Shown here: positions 24,897 through 44,800 of the stretch, in pieces
How the letters are laid out: every line of letters begins with the position of its first letter
How positions within the stretch are numbered: position 1 is the stretch's first letter
Position numbers and translations under genes: made by a program
Notes under the pieces: generated by a model
The model's input: the letters and a program-made list of their open reading frames with translations, nothing else
What the model was told of the DNA's origin: nothing
The model's database searches: none
DNA from: Boswellia sacra
Lineage: Eukaryota; Streptophyta; Magnoliopsida; Sapindales; Burseraceae
Direction: 5' to 3'
DNA: 64,000 nucleotides
Assembly: GCA_013180625.2 (NCBI GenBank)
Contig: SNVD02013895.1
Span: 248,001 to 312,000, forward strand

Positions 24897-27800
24897 TTAA
24901 ATATTTGGAACAGATTTAGCCCGAATAAATTGTTTGAGAATGGCTTTCTCTTCATCAATACGCTTTTTCTCTTCAGGATCTTTTGTTTTGACCCTCCTTC
25001 TCTCTTCCAATATCCACTTGAAGAGTTCACGCTGCTGATTCAGAGGAATCGGTTCCTGCAACTTCACAGGTTCTGTGATTGGTGGTGAGGGTAAAGGTTT
25101 TTCCATGATTGCAGCAGTTGCAGCAGCAGGAGTTGAAACTGGTGCTGAGGGAACAACTTTTGCCTCCTCTTCATCCGATATGCTTGTATCTTTTTTCTTA
25201 GTCCTCATGAATACATAAGCTGCAGTTGCATTAGATAAACGTTTCTCAGAAAAGTAGCTCACAAAGATTCCTATTGGCCATATTGTCAAAAAACTACAGT
25301 GAAACCTTCAAGATAAGACTCATTCTGTAGTTTAGCAATTACAAATCAGAGCGTCCATATAAAATAAAATAAAAAAGAAGCAAAAGCAGCATAAATGTCG
25401 AATGCTTGGACCACAAAATAAAGTATCCCACACAGGACAGAGCTATGCCTAGTTAATAGATACAAGTTGAAAAAGGAAAAAACTAATTAAGTGCAGGAGT
25501 TGGATTCTTGGACCACAAACAAGGTATGATTACCTCCGTTACGGGATAGAGCTATGCCTGGTTAATAGATCCAAACCGAAAAAGGAAAAAACTAATTACG
25601 TACAGGCGTCGCATGCTTGGACCACAAAACAAGGTATGATTTCCTCCGTTACGGGAGAGTGCTATGACAAGTTAATAGATCTAGATAAATGGATAAACCA
25701 CCGCGACTAGTTATTATTACAGCTCACTTTTGGCAATTATCAAGATACCGACATGATCAATCAAAATGTTCACATCAGCAAGAGCACAGGAAGGATAAAT
25801 TTCCAGTTGATTCTATTCCTCTATCAATGCAATGCAATCAATAAGCACTTGAAGTCCACAATTCTTTTCCACTTCCAGTTAATTTATATCTTAATTATGA
25901 ATGTGGTAGTTTGACAGCTCATTACCAAAAGATTATTCTATATAAAATCAGTCAAAAGTTTTCGACAAATTAGTTTGGTGAGTAAGATGGGGACCAATAG
26001 GGCATATTTCTACTCACCACTATTATTATTAGTTTCCAGGAATACGGAAAGAATAATTCCATGCTATAAGATAACACAATGTGGCATGAAAATTAAAACA
26101 AGATACTTTCAAGTGCTCCCCACGCCTACAACAGAGAAGAAGAAAGGGATTATTTGACGTTGAGGTGCAAAACTACATAATCTTAAATAATTCATGAAAG
26201 TTCAAATTTAATTAAAAATTATTTCAGAAACCACAAGCCAATAGGACTGAGACTGAGAAAAGAATTTTGGACGGCCTTTGAGAAACTTTAGTGGGGTTTT
26301 CCATATTGCATGTTTTTTCACACTCTAAAATATCCATTTGCATCTGGTGAAGGAAATGAACAATAAGTTGTCACTTATCATATGTGCATTAGTTTATGAC
26401 TAATAAAGGCCATGATAAAAGCAATACCATCATAACGAGGGTGTTTCTTGGGTGAACTTGAGCACAGGTCACAGTAATGCTTCTAGCGACTTCAATTATT
26501 ATATGTTCACTGAATAAGATTAAAAATACTAACAAATATTACCAAGACTAAAGATATTGATAATGATTACCAAATTCCTACAATTATGGGGATAAGAACA
26601 AATTAAGAGAACGATTCATGTAGCAAACCCCAACCTGTCTCAAACTGAGACTTAGTTGATTTTGAGCTGAGCTGTAATTTTCATGATGAGAGAACTTTTC
26701 TTTTTTCCTCTTTTCCGGATTAATAAGATTTCAATCTAAGACCTATCTCAAACCCATCCAAACCTCAATCACTTGAGCTAAGGCCCGAGAATAAAAGAAA
26801 CTGTTTTTATTGATCATTTTCTATAATTCTGTGGATTGTGCAGTTTCATATGTCAAACTACTTCAATAACAGAGAAAACCATAAAATTAATGCATCACTG
26901 AACAGCATCAATAAATAGGTGACAAAGTCAGGTCTTGTAGAAAAATTGGAAACTTGTAACTCTTAGAGATGATAATGTCCAGACAGACATACATAGTTGC
27001 AAACATCTGTATACCGCTAGATGTCCAAAGATGCAATAAAGAAAGAGACAAAAAGGCATAAATTCTGGAACTTTGATTGTGGATGTTGCTCTAAATAGAG
27101 AATAACTAAAAAGCAAGTCAATAATTACAGCTTTGTTGAGCAGAGTTTTATTAAGATAGATGAAAAAAGAAAGACAATGGACAAAGTTGCAAACATCTTT
27201 ATTAAGTAACATATACTGGGGTAACATCAGATTAAATTACATGTACTGGGGTAGGAGAAGGTATGGGTGTATGACACTGTATGATATCCATCCAAAACCC
27301 AAATCTTAGCACAGTGGTTAAAGCAGAACTCCTAATCTATTCCTTCAAAAACATGGCACAATAGACAAAGAGTTCCTAACACAGCATGCCTAAAATGGGT
27401 GCTTTACTAACAACATTGCATCCATACAAGTATGTATCTAGGATAGCATTTGCATGGACTTCAAATTAATTGACAATATGCTCCTCTATTACTTTTTGAA
27501 AACTGTTAGACATATGTTCCAAAAGGAAGCTTATCATATATGTTTCCAAACCTTTAACCATCTCTTTCATGGCTAACAAGTGTAATTCAGAAAACAAGGA
27601 AAGTTCACAGAAGATTACCTTTGGACTAAACCATAAAACCTAGTCTTGTAAGGGTCAAAAGATCACTAAATGTTAATACTCAGGCTTACAGATAAAACTA
27701 AGTGAAGTAAGAGCACAGAGCTACACAAGATCAAGAAACAATGGTCAAGCAGATTTGAGACAAATCTGGGGGTGTCAAGTCAACCACAAGGAGTAACATG

Positions 27801-29890
27801 AAACAAGTCTCCTAAATAATATTTCTCACTAAAGGTGCATTTATTCCTCTTCGAAGTGGATACCGACAAGTCAAAGTCAGCTTATGACTTCAATTCTTGC
27901 ATACTGTGTTCATTTACTTTCAAAGATAGCAAGAATATGATTCCAAACAAAGCAGAAGTAGAGCGCTATCCAAGACAAAAAATGAATAAAATTTAATATT
28001 TCCATGATGAAGAATGGTTTCTTCATGAAATCTTCAAGTCAAAAGATGATATATTACAGCAAGTACTGCCCTTCTTAACCATCTGTCTAGCTAATATTGA
28101 TACATATCCTAAAAAAATGTCTCCATAAAACTTCAACTCTCCCATCAGCATAACCAACTTCGTTTCTTAATAAATCTTAAGCAAAATGCATTGAAAATTA
28201 AACTTGACAGCTATAGCCAACATGTGGAGTTACATATCTCTTCAATAATTTATGAGTGAGTGTAGTAACAAGGAGCTATTCAGGAACAGCTGGAACACTT
28301 TCTACTTCAGGGATAATTACAAATAAATAGGATACCAAGCAAATTTCTATGACATTGAAACCCAAGATATTATTAGGAATTTATGCCAAACAGATCCAAA
28401 TGCTATTTGTTGGGGCCACAAATGAACAGAAGAAATTTTTTACCCCTTCAAACCATCTAATAAAGAAATTATTACCTTAATTGTTTCTCACCCTACACAA
28501 TGAACCCCACCCAATGGCTGTAGTGGTCAAGTAAAAGGAAATAGAAATCAGAGAACAGTTTAGTTTTTTTTTCTCACTTTAGACAGATCACAGCCTTTGT
28601 GACATCCATAAGTAAATGCTCTGGCATTTAAAATGTCAGTCACCTTTTTTTGAGATGGTAACTACAAACTCATTGAAAGGGCAATCGGAGCAAGATTTGC
28701 TGGAATTTATGATAGTTTTATGATAATTTAACAGTTAAGACTAATTCAAAGCCTATATATTTAGAGAAAATTAGTGACTTAGTAGTATTTTTCTTTGGGT
28801 TACATTCAATTTTTTTTGCTACAAACCTATTGATCCAGTTTCCAACTATCTATTACTTCTCTCAGAGAGATTGCAAATCCATTCTCTATCTTCATTGCAT
28901 CGTCTGGTCAACAGTCCTAATAAGTAACAAGTTTACCACTAGCCCCTTTCTCTACAAACACTATTAGGCTTAATCTATTTACAATCGAGGGAAAAGTTCA
29001 ATCTTCTTATAGTAAATAGTAAGCAAAAATCTTTATTCTTAATATTTTTTTTTTAAGAGGAAAAAAAGGGGCAAGAAAGTCACCCTTGCATTCCTCATTG
29101 AAAAGTCATCCCCTCCCTTTCTCCTCATCTATCTCTGACACATACCTCCACCACTAAGTTTTACTAAGACCAATCATTAACCAAGGAAAGATATAAACTC
29201 CCAAAATGAACTGCAAATGTAAACAAGTTTATCACAATCAAGAAATGATCAGCACAACACACATAACTTAAACCCAAATACAAAAAAATGATCAACCCAC
29301 CAACCACAGCATCAAGAACAACAGATTTCTTTCGCTTTTCACCTTTCAAGCTAAAATCCAATCAACAAACTCTTGCATACACCTAAAAAGCATACCACAC
29401 AAACACATAAAAGTTCATATCAAAATGGCCGTGACATATATAAAGGAAAGGAAATTGACCTCCAACAGCAAGATTGACAGTCAAGAGCAGGGGCCAGAGG
29501 AATTTGTAACGCCTAGCAAAGGACTCCTTTGGAGGCGGCGGTGACGGAGCTGAAGGGCCCGACCCCATTGTGTATGATGCTGCTCCAGCTGCTGCCGATG
29601 ATGGTGCTGATGCTGGTGGTGTTGAAGACGCAAAAACTTTTCCTTTTTGCTGTTCCTGAAATTGTTTCAGCTGAGCTGTTAACAAAAGATAAAGAATGAT
29701 TAAAGATCAAAACTTCTATTATTGAAACCAAGAAAATATATCAAATACAAGTAAAAGATTCTTGCTTTGGTAGTTGATGAAAGTGATGGTTTTTATGCCT
29801 TTAAAAACATTAAAAAAAAGGGTTATGGATTTTGGGTTGGGATTTACCTTTCTTCGGTTTGTTGGTGTAAAGCTTTGGAGCTTCGCTCAT
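24897..29890 (-). CDS. Small proline-rich membrane protein (At1g55160-like)
   Basis: Function unknown; Arabidopsis relatives carry only a loose 'WAS/WASL-interacting' label based on proline content. Exons in transcript order: 29890-29848, 29675-29460, 25270-24897, phases 1 and 1, 210 aa. It begins MSEAPKLYTNKPKKAQLKQF, then a Ser/Ala/Pro-rich linker (SAPSPPPPKESFARR). One membrane segment follows (KFLWPLLLTVNLAVGG, running into IFVSYF). Next come AYVFMRTKKKDT, a second Ala/Pro-rich stretch, and a basic helical tail (LFKWILEERRRVKTKDPEEK) ending in AKSVPNI. The third-exon acceptor was set at 25271 because the alternative further upstream gives an immediate stop. The second intron is 4.2 kb and contains a tandem repeat. 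Position beside RH20 supports orthology. Confidence 0.8.
25400..25690 (+). repeat. ~105-bp tandem repeat, about 2.7 copies, intronic
   Basis: Units begin near 25401, 25503 and 25612, each with cttggaccacaaa, then gagctatgcc-type and gttaatagat motifs; the first two units also share aaaaaggaaaaaactaatta. Spacing between matching points is 102 and 109 bp. It lies inside the 4.2-kb intron of the small membrane protein gene. Confidence 0.85.
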
Positions 29891-31010
29891 TGCTACCGAT
29901 GTTTCGCTGACTCTCTCTATCTCTGTACTTTCTGTTCACTACAGTAGTGAAAGCGCTGAAGTTTATGCTAATCAATTAGTACTTAATATCTGTTTGAGGT
30001 GATCATCAATTTTTACTTCTTCATTAATTTGCAATTTTTGGTTTAAAATATTAAAGATTTATTTGAATATTATTATTTATTTAAAAAAAAAGGATTAGGA
30101 TGCGTGGGATGGGTAAGATTATACTTTTTCATTATTTATTTCAGTAAAATTATATTTTTTATCTTGACCTTAAAGTAATTTATCTTAGACTATTAGTGGC
30201 ATTTTTTTAATTCCTTCTAAAGTCGTCTATTAATTAATTAACTAATTTTTTAGCAAACGTGGTGATTTTTTAAAAATCTCTTTTTTTCATTTTTTTAATT
30301 ATTTTATTAGTACATATGATTTGGTATTAAATATATATTTTGGATATTCTTCTTCCTCTGGCAAATGAGATGGCAATTTAAAAAAAAAATCAACGTAAAT
30401 TCTACTATGCATTTTTTTTTCTCTTTTTGAATATTTAGGTTTACTTTGCGTCATTATCCATCAATATTTACGCCCAAGAGCTGCAACTCTGAAAATATTT
30501 GGTCAACATCTATGATTGTTTGGTTGGATTAGCTTTGGATTTCTGCTTCAGCACCGTTCTCAAGCGCTTAAAATGTTAAGCACTTTTTCCGACTCAGGAT
30601 TCAATGAAACATACAGTAGGGGATCTAATGGCAGGCTCAATCTCAGATAGTACTAGACTTTTTCATTTAATGCTGCATTCCAGACACGTATATAAAGGGA
30701 AATGATATAAAATTATGAACCAAGAAAGATAGGTAGATTCTGATGTCAAGATTCTTTGATAAGCAAAAATGCTTTTTCAACAGGTATATTGTATACAAAG
30801 TGACAATTTGACAGGTTTATGTTACAGAATCTAGCACTAAAGGCCTCCGATTCAGAAAGGCGGTTGTACCAGTCAAAACAGTTAATGGGAAAAGAAAACA
30901 AATACACTAAATCCTATCCTCCACTCAATCCATGTCTTTCCTCATGCGCAAGCTGGATAGCCAGTGCTTCTTTCCATTAGCCAGCAAGCTGACAGTCCAG
31001 CTTTTGTGAA
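29891..31010. other. Intergenic: small membrane gene promoter and RH20 3' end
   Basis: About 1.1 kb of AT-rich DNA with the presumed promoter of the minus-strand gene ending at 29890 and the 3'UTR of RH20. No coding content seen. Confidence 0.5.
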
Positions 31011-36829
<5,819 letters not shown>

Positions 36830-38132
36830 GGTGACCTTGTCCCCGTGCGTGCGCTGCTACACTGGCGGATATTATTGCCTGAATTTCTCTGAAAAAGAAA
36901 TTGAAAATAAAAAGTAAAATTTGGGTTTCGCTTTTTGGAGGGTTTTGGATGGAGGGTTTTTTTTCTTTTTCAAAAGGAGAGCTTTGCGAGTGAGGAAGAG
37001 AAAGTAATCAATGGAGAGTAAGAAGGAAGAGGAAGGTACTCGTTGTTTTAGGGTGCGTGCAGTTGTAAAAAATAGATTAGGAAGTCCAGTGAGAAGTGGA
37101 CATGTGTCCGCATATATAAAATAACCTCTTGAACCCTATTTTATAGCAGATATCAGAATAACCCTTATACAATTAATTTTTGGGCCCTATTGCCATCAAA
37201 TATCTATTATGACTTAGAAGTTAGAAGTTGATTTAACTTTAGAACTCTCGAAGTTTTAGTCTTAATTAAGATAGAAAAGAGTTAAAGAAAATCACCAATT
37301 TTTCTTTAATTTTTCAAAGCTTATCAAAAATAGTTTTATGAATGAATTTCGTCAAATTATTTACTAATAGAGAAGGTAAAGTTTTAGAATAAAGTATTTA
37401 ACTATTCTATTAACGGTTTCATCGTTTTTGTCTCTTCGTTAACAATTGGTTAATGAGACCTGTTAATAAGGTTTTCTTCAATAACTCTTAAAAAGGTTAA
37501 GAAAAAATTCAATATTTTTTTTTAAACTCATTCTTTAGCTCATACTAAGGCAAAACATAACACATTAAGTATGTATTAAAATTAATTTAGAGTAATTGTG
37601 AAAATAACCAAATTTAGATTGTGTTTTAAAATTAGTCAAACTTTAAAAATTTATTATTATAATTATTATTTTAACAACGAAGGGAGAGCATAAACTTGAA
37701 CTAAGAGGTCAGTCGGAAATTCCAATCTTATAGACATCTCAAACCCACGATCCAAGACACAATAAAGGAAGGATACAAACCCGATAATTTGATGAAATTG
37801 AATACAGCAAGTATTAGACACTTCAACCAAGGGGGTTACCCGTTAAGGGCTAAAATTTTTTTATTTTATAATCAATAGATTGTGTTAATAACCCATTTAG
37901 TATAATCCTTACCAAAACATATGCCTTTCCCCTATGGTGGGAGATTCTATCAATTTAAACCCTGTTTATTGAATATCCAAAATGAACCAATATTTTAACA
38001 TTTCATCAAACATACCCCTTTCCACAAAATTATCAGGATGCCACGCCCGAAGTCTGACCAGTGAGCTGAGCTCAAGCTTTCTTTACCCTTTCCCATATCC
38101 CCTCCCTCGAAGCCTCAAACCGGTAAAACAAA
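36830..38132. promoter_or_regulatory. Shared upstream region of RH20 (-) and Mini-RNase III (+)
   Basis: The two start codons face away from each other 1.3 kb apart, so this interval must hold both promoters. A single ttgggccc site-II-like motif lies near 37180. The remainder is AT-rich. Confidence 0.55.
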
Positions 38133-41100
38133 ATGCCAAGTACTCTTCTGCATACATCATGTTGTGTTGCTTCACCAAGGCTGATAACGAGAGCTGCTGC
38201 ATACGACACTGAACAAAGACTTTCTTACAACCCAAACGCCCCGAGAAAAATCAAGAAGAGCAACACTCTCACTTCCACAGCCAAGCCCGCATCAACACCA
38301 ACTGTAACTTTAACCACTGGGACCAACGTCCCGGTTGCTGACCTTCTCAAGCGCCCAGTTCAAGGTAATATTTTTTAACTTTTCTCAGTGAGTAGTCTAA
38401 CATTAATTGTAATGGCCTCTGCTTGAAAGCAAAATAAAATTTTGAAATAAATTGTTTTTTGCGTTGTTATTTTGATATGGTTTATATGAATTCCGTTGGT
38501 TGGAACCGATTTCATTGTACTTGGACGTAATTTTTGTTTTTTTGGGCGCTTTTTGGGATTCTTTTTTAGGTATTTTAGGCTGAGAAAGTGGAAGAAAGTG
38601 AATTGAAAAAGGGGTTTAAGTTCTGTGTTTTCCGAACTTTCCTTTACATGCGAAGCAAATAATGAAGTCTTGATAAAAATTAATTTTTTTTTTCATTTAC
38701 TGCGTATAATTACTTGTTTAGTAGTTAAGTGGAGCTTAATGCTAATTTAGAAGTTAAAGATTGGAATTTGATGTAGGAGTGGTGACAAATGTGGATGAAT
38801 CTTATTTGGGATATGAGACATGGCTGCCAAATCCGCCAAAAGTGGAGAAACCTCGATCGGTATTCAATGCAGCATCACTTGCATATATTGGTGATTGTAT
38901 ATATGAGGTGTGTGTCTTATTTTATTTTCTTTTTTCTTTTTTCATTTTCTTATCTTTATTGCATTTGATCACATTAGCGTCAAAATTACGGTAGTCTGCA
39001 TCAGTTCAATTGTATAAGAAGTGCTTTCATCATCTGTATATTAGAAAAGAAAAAAAGATGCACATCCGATGTTGAATAATTATAAGAACTTTAAAGGTAT
39101 CGCAGATACGCTCTAGGTGTAAACCTTGTCATGTTTACTTGATACTCTCTCACTTGTATAATTATTTTTGAATTTTTGCCTTAATATCTAACTCCTAGTG
39201 TTTCTCAAACTATGCAGCTATATGCCCGCAGACACTTTTTGTTTCCTCCACTGAGTATTGAAGAATATAATGATCGTGTAATGGCAGTAGTACGTTGTGA
39301 GGCACAAGTATGATTTTTTTTTCTTTTGTGTTTATCTTTGAGTTGAGTAATCTCGTGGCTTTGTGGATTATGTTTCCTTTTTTCTTTTCTTTTCCTCCAT
39401 TGTATTTTCATTTCTGTAGCTGATATTCATCTCTAAGATTTTTCCGCCCCTGGACTGTGGAGTTGCAATTTTACTATCAAATAAAGTTAGTTTGTGCATA
39501 ACTTTGTTGCAGATCTTGAATCTGGGCATGCTTGGCATGCTGCATTGAATTGTACTAACTTGTAGCGTATTCTTGTAACTTGTTGCCACCTCCTCCAAAT
39601 CTTTCTCTCTTCATTGTTTTTGGCACATCTAGTTTATTAACAACTATAGTCCCTACTTTATTTTTTGCAATCCTTTTGTGTTTTCATCCGTTGAATTTAA
39701 GATGCATTGCTCCAAACTCTTACCGTTTTCCACAAAATTTCCAGGTCCTAAATTGCTTTGATTTCTATTATCTGTATGAGCAGGCGACTTTCACTATCCA
39801 AAATCTATATATTTAATTTTTTGATGATTTTGTGATTTGTATTAGAAGGCTTTATTCTGGAATATAGATAATAAAATTTTTCTTACATTATTTGGTTTTT
39901 TTCACAACTACTTTATTGAGGGCTAGTTTTCAGAAATCGAATAAAAGACGAGGTGATGATGAAAGCAAACTTGTTATGTTTTCTGGTTATCTGTGCCTGG
40001 TGAAGATTTTATTTTATTTTATTTATATATTTTTGCATGTTCAGGATGCATTGCTCCAGAAGCTTCTTGATGATGATTACTTATCTGCACAAGAAAGGTT
40101 AGTAAAAACATTTAATGCTCTTCATAGGCTTTTTCTACTATTTTGCTTTATTTGGGCTTCATCTTTCACAGAATTAAGATATGTAACTCTTTGATGATGC
40201 CTTTCTCCTCCCTCCGGAGGCATATAATTTTTTATTAGAAAATTTTCTCTAGTATGAAGTTCGAAGTTCTAGAAATTTTTTAAGCTCATTTTCATTTCAA
40301 TGATAAAATTCCCAAAGCATTTCATGACAAATGTAGAGGACCATTTGGGAAAAGTTTCGATCTTGTCAGTGCATAAGTTTCACATATATTAGAGATATCA
40401 GCTCGAAACTTTATACTTCTGTTCAACTTTGTCTAAATTTGTCCTTACATTCTGCTGATAATGAATCTCTTCTATGATCAGAAATATATTCTAGAATTCT
40501 TATTAAACTTTTACTGAAATCAGACTAGTATTCATTTCCCCAACATATGTTGCCATTTGACTTGTGGAATTTAATAATTTTACTGCAGGGATGTACTTCG
40601 CTGGGGAAAGAACATTGGCTCAGCTAAAACACGGACAAGGAAACGTGCTGGCACAGCAGTTTACAATAGAGCATCTTCACTAGAAACACTAGTCAGTGCC
40701 CTTGTACCTTGTTTCTTTCATGAAATAATAATTGTTATATTTAAGGTGCAATTTATTTAAGTCAGGGTCCCTTCATATGCTTTGAAGTACTCAAATGATG
40801 GGGAAAACCTTGCCCTTTTCAGCATTCATGCACTTCTTTAATAGTTTCAAGGAGGCAGAAATGATCATGTTAGTACAAGATAACCACTGTGTGTTGAGAA
40901 CATGCAATGAATTCACCATGCTTGAGAATATAGGAATCCATGTAACCATGCAATTATCTTTCTCTTTACATTTTCCTGCAGGGCATATTCATACTTGTCA
41001 CAGATGTCTGCATGCCTGATTAATTTGTCATCCAATTTGTGTGTCATGTTAAGAAGTCATGTTGTTTTCCATGGTTCAGGAACTTTTTATCGGCTTACAT

Positions 41101-41270
41101 TTTAAAATGTTGACCATAAATTATTATTATATTTTTTTTATTAGATCGGTTACCTCTACCTGACAAATACAAATCGTTTGGATAAAGTCATGCGACAGCT
41201 GGGATTCTCAACTTGTTCTTCTACACAGCAGATTTTAGAAGAAGTAAATAGCAAGCCAATAGCCATCTAG
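38133..41270 (+). CDS. Mini-ribonuclease III-like protein, probably plastid-targeted
   Basis: Single-domain RNase III without a double-stranded-RNA-binding domain; plant relatives (RNC3/RNC4) act in chloroplast rRNA and intron-RNA processing. Exons 38133-38364, 38777-38907, 39218-39307, 40045-40097, 40589-40691, 41145-41270; phases close, 244 aa. The first ~75 residues are Ser/Thr/Ala-rich with few acidic residues (MPSTLLHTSCCVASPRLITR), like a transit peptide. The catalytic domain follows: LAYIGDCIYE carries the conserved aspartate and glutamate, LYARRHFLFPP is the Mini-III basic helix, and SSLETLIGYLYL carries the second acidic site. Arabidopsis At1g55140 occupies the same position next to RH20. 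It converges on the large TFIIIC gene. Confidence 0.9.
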
Positions 41271-41884
41271 GGTGCAATTTTTTTTGGGTAGATTTTTTAA
41301 GGCATATGCAACTGTTAGAATGCTTGCTAGAAAGGTAATACATAGGCAAAATAGTGTCATCATCTGAGCTTGGAAAATCTTCTGAGAATTGTGTGTCAGA
41401 GGTGGAAGGACAACTGGGAAGCTTAAGCCATGTTTGCTCACCGCTGTATGTAACAGTCATTTTTATGGAACAAAAAGTTTGAGGTTGTTTATGCTTCTGG
41501 GTCAAGCACTTAGTACTTACAAGTCAATACGACATTACAACCATGTCATTTCTGGTGAAGCTTCTGTTAACAAATAAATTATATTATATCATGTGAAACA
41601 TGTTGTATACTGATCTCGTTCACAATTTGCTAATGGAATATAGTGTTGCGCCAATCATGCGATATTAACATGTTACCAACACATTGATATGTCCATTACC
41701 AGGGGATCTCTATTAGCGACAGCAGATATTTACTTGAAGCTGTTAACAGATGTTCAATACAGAAAGATGCAAGGCAGTGACCTACAGTATGTTATACTGC
41801 CATATCAACCTTTCATTATCATGCTAGGGTTATGAGTTACACTACATCTATGATTTTTCTACGTTGACTATTTGACATATCTCT
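41271..41884. other. Convergent 3' region
   Basis: About 610 bp between the stop codons of the Mini-RNase III gene (+) and the large TFIIIC gene (-). It should contain both 3'UTRs; overlap of the transcripts is possible. No separate gene seen. Confidence 0.6.
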
Positions 41885-44800
41885 CTACAATAAAGATGTA
41901 CTCATGGGATTGGCAAAGAAATGTTCACGGTATCCCATATCCGAATTTCTAAAACCGCTTCCGAGGAGGGTTGTTAGCATGGCAGGTGGGTCATTGCATG
42001 TAGTTTGATGCATCTTCCTCACAATAAGATGTTTATCCAAAACCATCACCTCCAGCAATTTCTTACAGCTCTACACAAAATACAAAGGATACGAATAAAT
42101 AGTAAGCTTGAGATACTAACAAGTTAAGCACATTAGGTGAAGAAAAAGTTGCAGGTGGTGAAATGACACAGCGACGGAAGCATCAAAACTTACTTTCTAC
42201 CTCAAATTCTACAAACAAGAAATACAATAGCATACCTGGGGGTTTAATACATCTATCTGGTCGGTAATCTGATCCTGAAGAAATAATTTACAAAACAAAA
42301 AAGAGAGAAATATTTCAAATCTCCCAATGAAACAGTCACTAACTTCTGAAAAGTGATAAACCTTATGCAAGTTACTATTGAAATCATAAAGTATACATGC
42401 ATTAATCTGTGAAAAATTTCTGCTACTTGTTAATAGGTGATAAAGAGGACCATAAGGCAAGTTCAAAAACCAGGAATGAGAATTAATAAATTAAAGAAAA
42501 GCATTTACCTCTGAGATTCCAGGATTTTGCATAACCAGACCAAGAACAAGACGTATAAGTCCATTGTATACAATACTGTTGACAGTTCCATCTCTGTTCA
42601 CCCATGGAAATATTGGTGAACATAATCGAGTAGGACACAATTTGAAGGTTTCACCCTCATTATTCCCTCCGGCCTCGTCATTACCTTGAACATCGACTTC
42701 ATGCACATTACTAGCTTGAGTTTCGTTCAAGGTTTCAGTGGCATTTTCAGGAAGATTAAGAATAGTAACTTTGTGCACATCACTGACATCTATCTTTATT
42801 TCCTCCCCTAAATTTGGACCAGCAAAATCTTGACTTTCTGGCCCAACTACAGGGCTATTAGAGGTTCTATCTTGATGGAAACCAGCCATGGAGGTCAAGA
42901 AATACTTGGAACAATAACAAGCATCAATAACACTAACAGATTCATAACCATTGACCTGCACAGAAAGCATTACTACATGAGAAGCAAACAATACACTCTG
43001 CCCAGCCCTGCCCTTTCCAACAAGATCCAGTATTAACCGGTATATTGGTTATATAAAAAATTATCAATGTTGGATGAACTAGTTGTCTGAAAAGGCATCA
43101 TCAATAAAACTAACCTGTAGTGCTCGACCGAAAGCTTGAAGCACATCAATGATAGATTCAGTTATCTTTTCCCCTGGAAAGGAACAACCAGGCATAATTA
43201 ATATACTGGAAATTGCATAAGAATCACCTTTCCTGAATCTCAGAGCACACGATACATTAGTAGATGTACAAATATGTGCATGTAAAAGGGATATAGTGCA
43301 CATACCTGGCATATCCAAAACATGGGATATTTCATTGATGCTCAATCCTCGGTCACCAGCCTTCTGAATGGCAGCATGAACAGCCTCAAAGACCTGAGGA
43401 CTGAAGCTACTAACTTGTTTTGGTTCAGGTTTCAAAACAAATTTAGCGTAGGATGCCATTGCATCCCAAGGTGACTCACCAGAACTTCCTACTGTGGGGA
43501 CGACGCTGTCAAAGTTGATGATTTCATTCATACATTCAGGCTGACAAAAAGTACCGCTATTCCCACAAACTTCACCAGTGCATGTTTCCCTATCTCTGAA
43601 TAGCTCTACAGTATCAGCCGCTGAACTTGTTTCTCGACGCACAGATACAATGATTCCTGGGAAACCCTTTTTGCGGCGAGAAACAAGTTCACCTTCGGTT
43701 AAGGATTTAAATTTCTTGGTGATTCTACATGATTCATTGTCTTCATTTCCACGTTTCAAACATTCTGAGTCTTCAGCTTCTCCAACACCTTTATCAGGCA
43801 AGCATGGAGCAATAGACAGTTCACCGAAGAAACTAGAGAAAACAAATGGAAAAATTCCCCACAACGTAAATCTGCATTAAGATTAATCCCCTCTTCCCTA
43901 AGATCTTTTTCCCTTTCATAAAGCCAACTAGAAAATTCTGAAGCTTCCTTTCCAGCATTAGCCGGAAAAGGAGATTTGGAAAGGCTGAGCAAGAACTGTT
44001 GAGAAAGTGAAAAAGGTTTGCCATTACCCCCGATCTGCCATACGGTTAAGAAAGTTTTGTTTTAAGTTATATATATAAGAAAAGAATACATAAAGGCAGC
44101 TAAAGAATTAGCCAAATCAAGATAACAAGCAAAGAATATTTAGTTCAGAATGAAATGAGAGAATCAAATGGGGGAAAGAGAAATGCAGGACAGCTTTGAT
44201 TATCCATTTAACTTGTTTCCAGGACAAGGACTCATCCCAAGATTATTGTTAGTTAAAAACAAAATAAATAAATAAATAATGATTGTGGTTGAATTTATTG
44301 ATTATTGTTGCTTTCTAGTATGGCTAAAAACATGGGACTGACTTAAACCAGTACTACATTTGAACATAAAAGTACTGCATAAACATCAATAAAACTCAAT
44401 TACCATGAATTTCTTATCCCTGAGGTAGCTAAAGGCTGCAAAAAGATCATGCTCTGAATAGCGCTGTAAAGTCCCTTCTAGCAAATTTGGAAGTTCTGAT
44501 GTTGAGATGCTCAAAAATACAAGCTTCAACAATTCTATGGCATTAGAAACAGCCAAAGAATCAAGCACTTGTCTATTAACACATCTTCTTTCATTCAAAA
44601 GCCTGAAAAACTTCCGATGAACGAGTGGGCTTCTTCGAGGCACATCTTCATGGTGTCCCACATCAATATTTTGACCATCGCTAGGAGAAACAGATCCAGA
44701 TTCCTTCAGGTTCTCCTGGAAAATATCCACTTTTTTAGCAACAGCTTTGGGAATTCCATGTCAGAGGATACATTATGAGCTATAAAATGTTGCAAAATAA

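Noticed and set aside
26620..26790. SINE-like stretch with acttgagctaaggc and tcaaaccc motifs, partly echoed near 37690-37760
   Set aside because: Shared words are short and no A/B-box pair, tail or target duplication could be shown.
43578..43880. 100-codon plus-strand frame
   Set aside because: Antisense shadow of exon 13 of the large TFIIIC gene.
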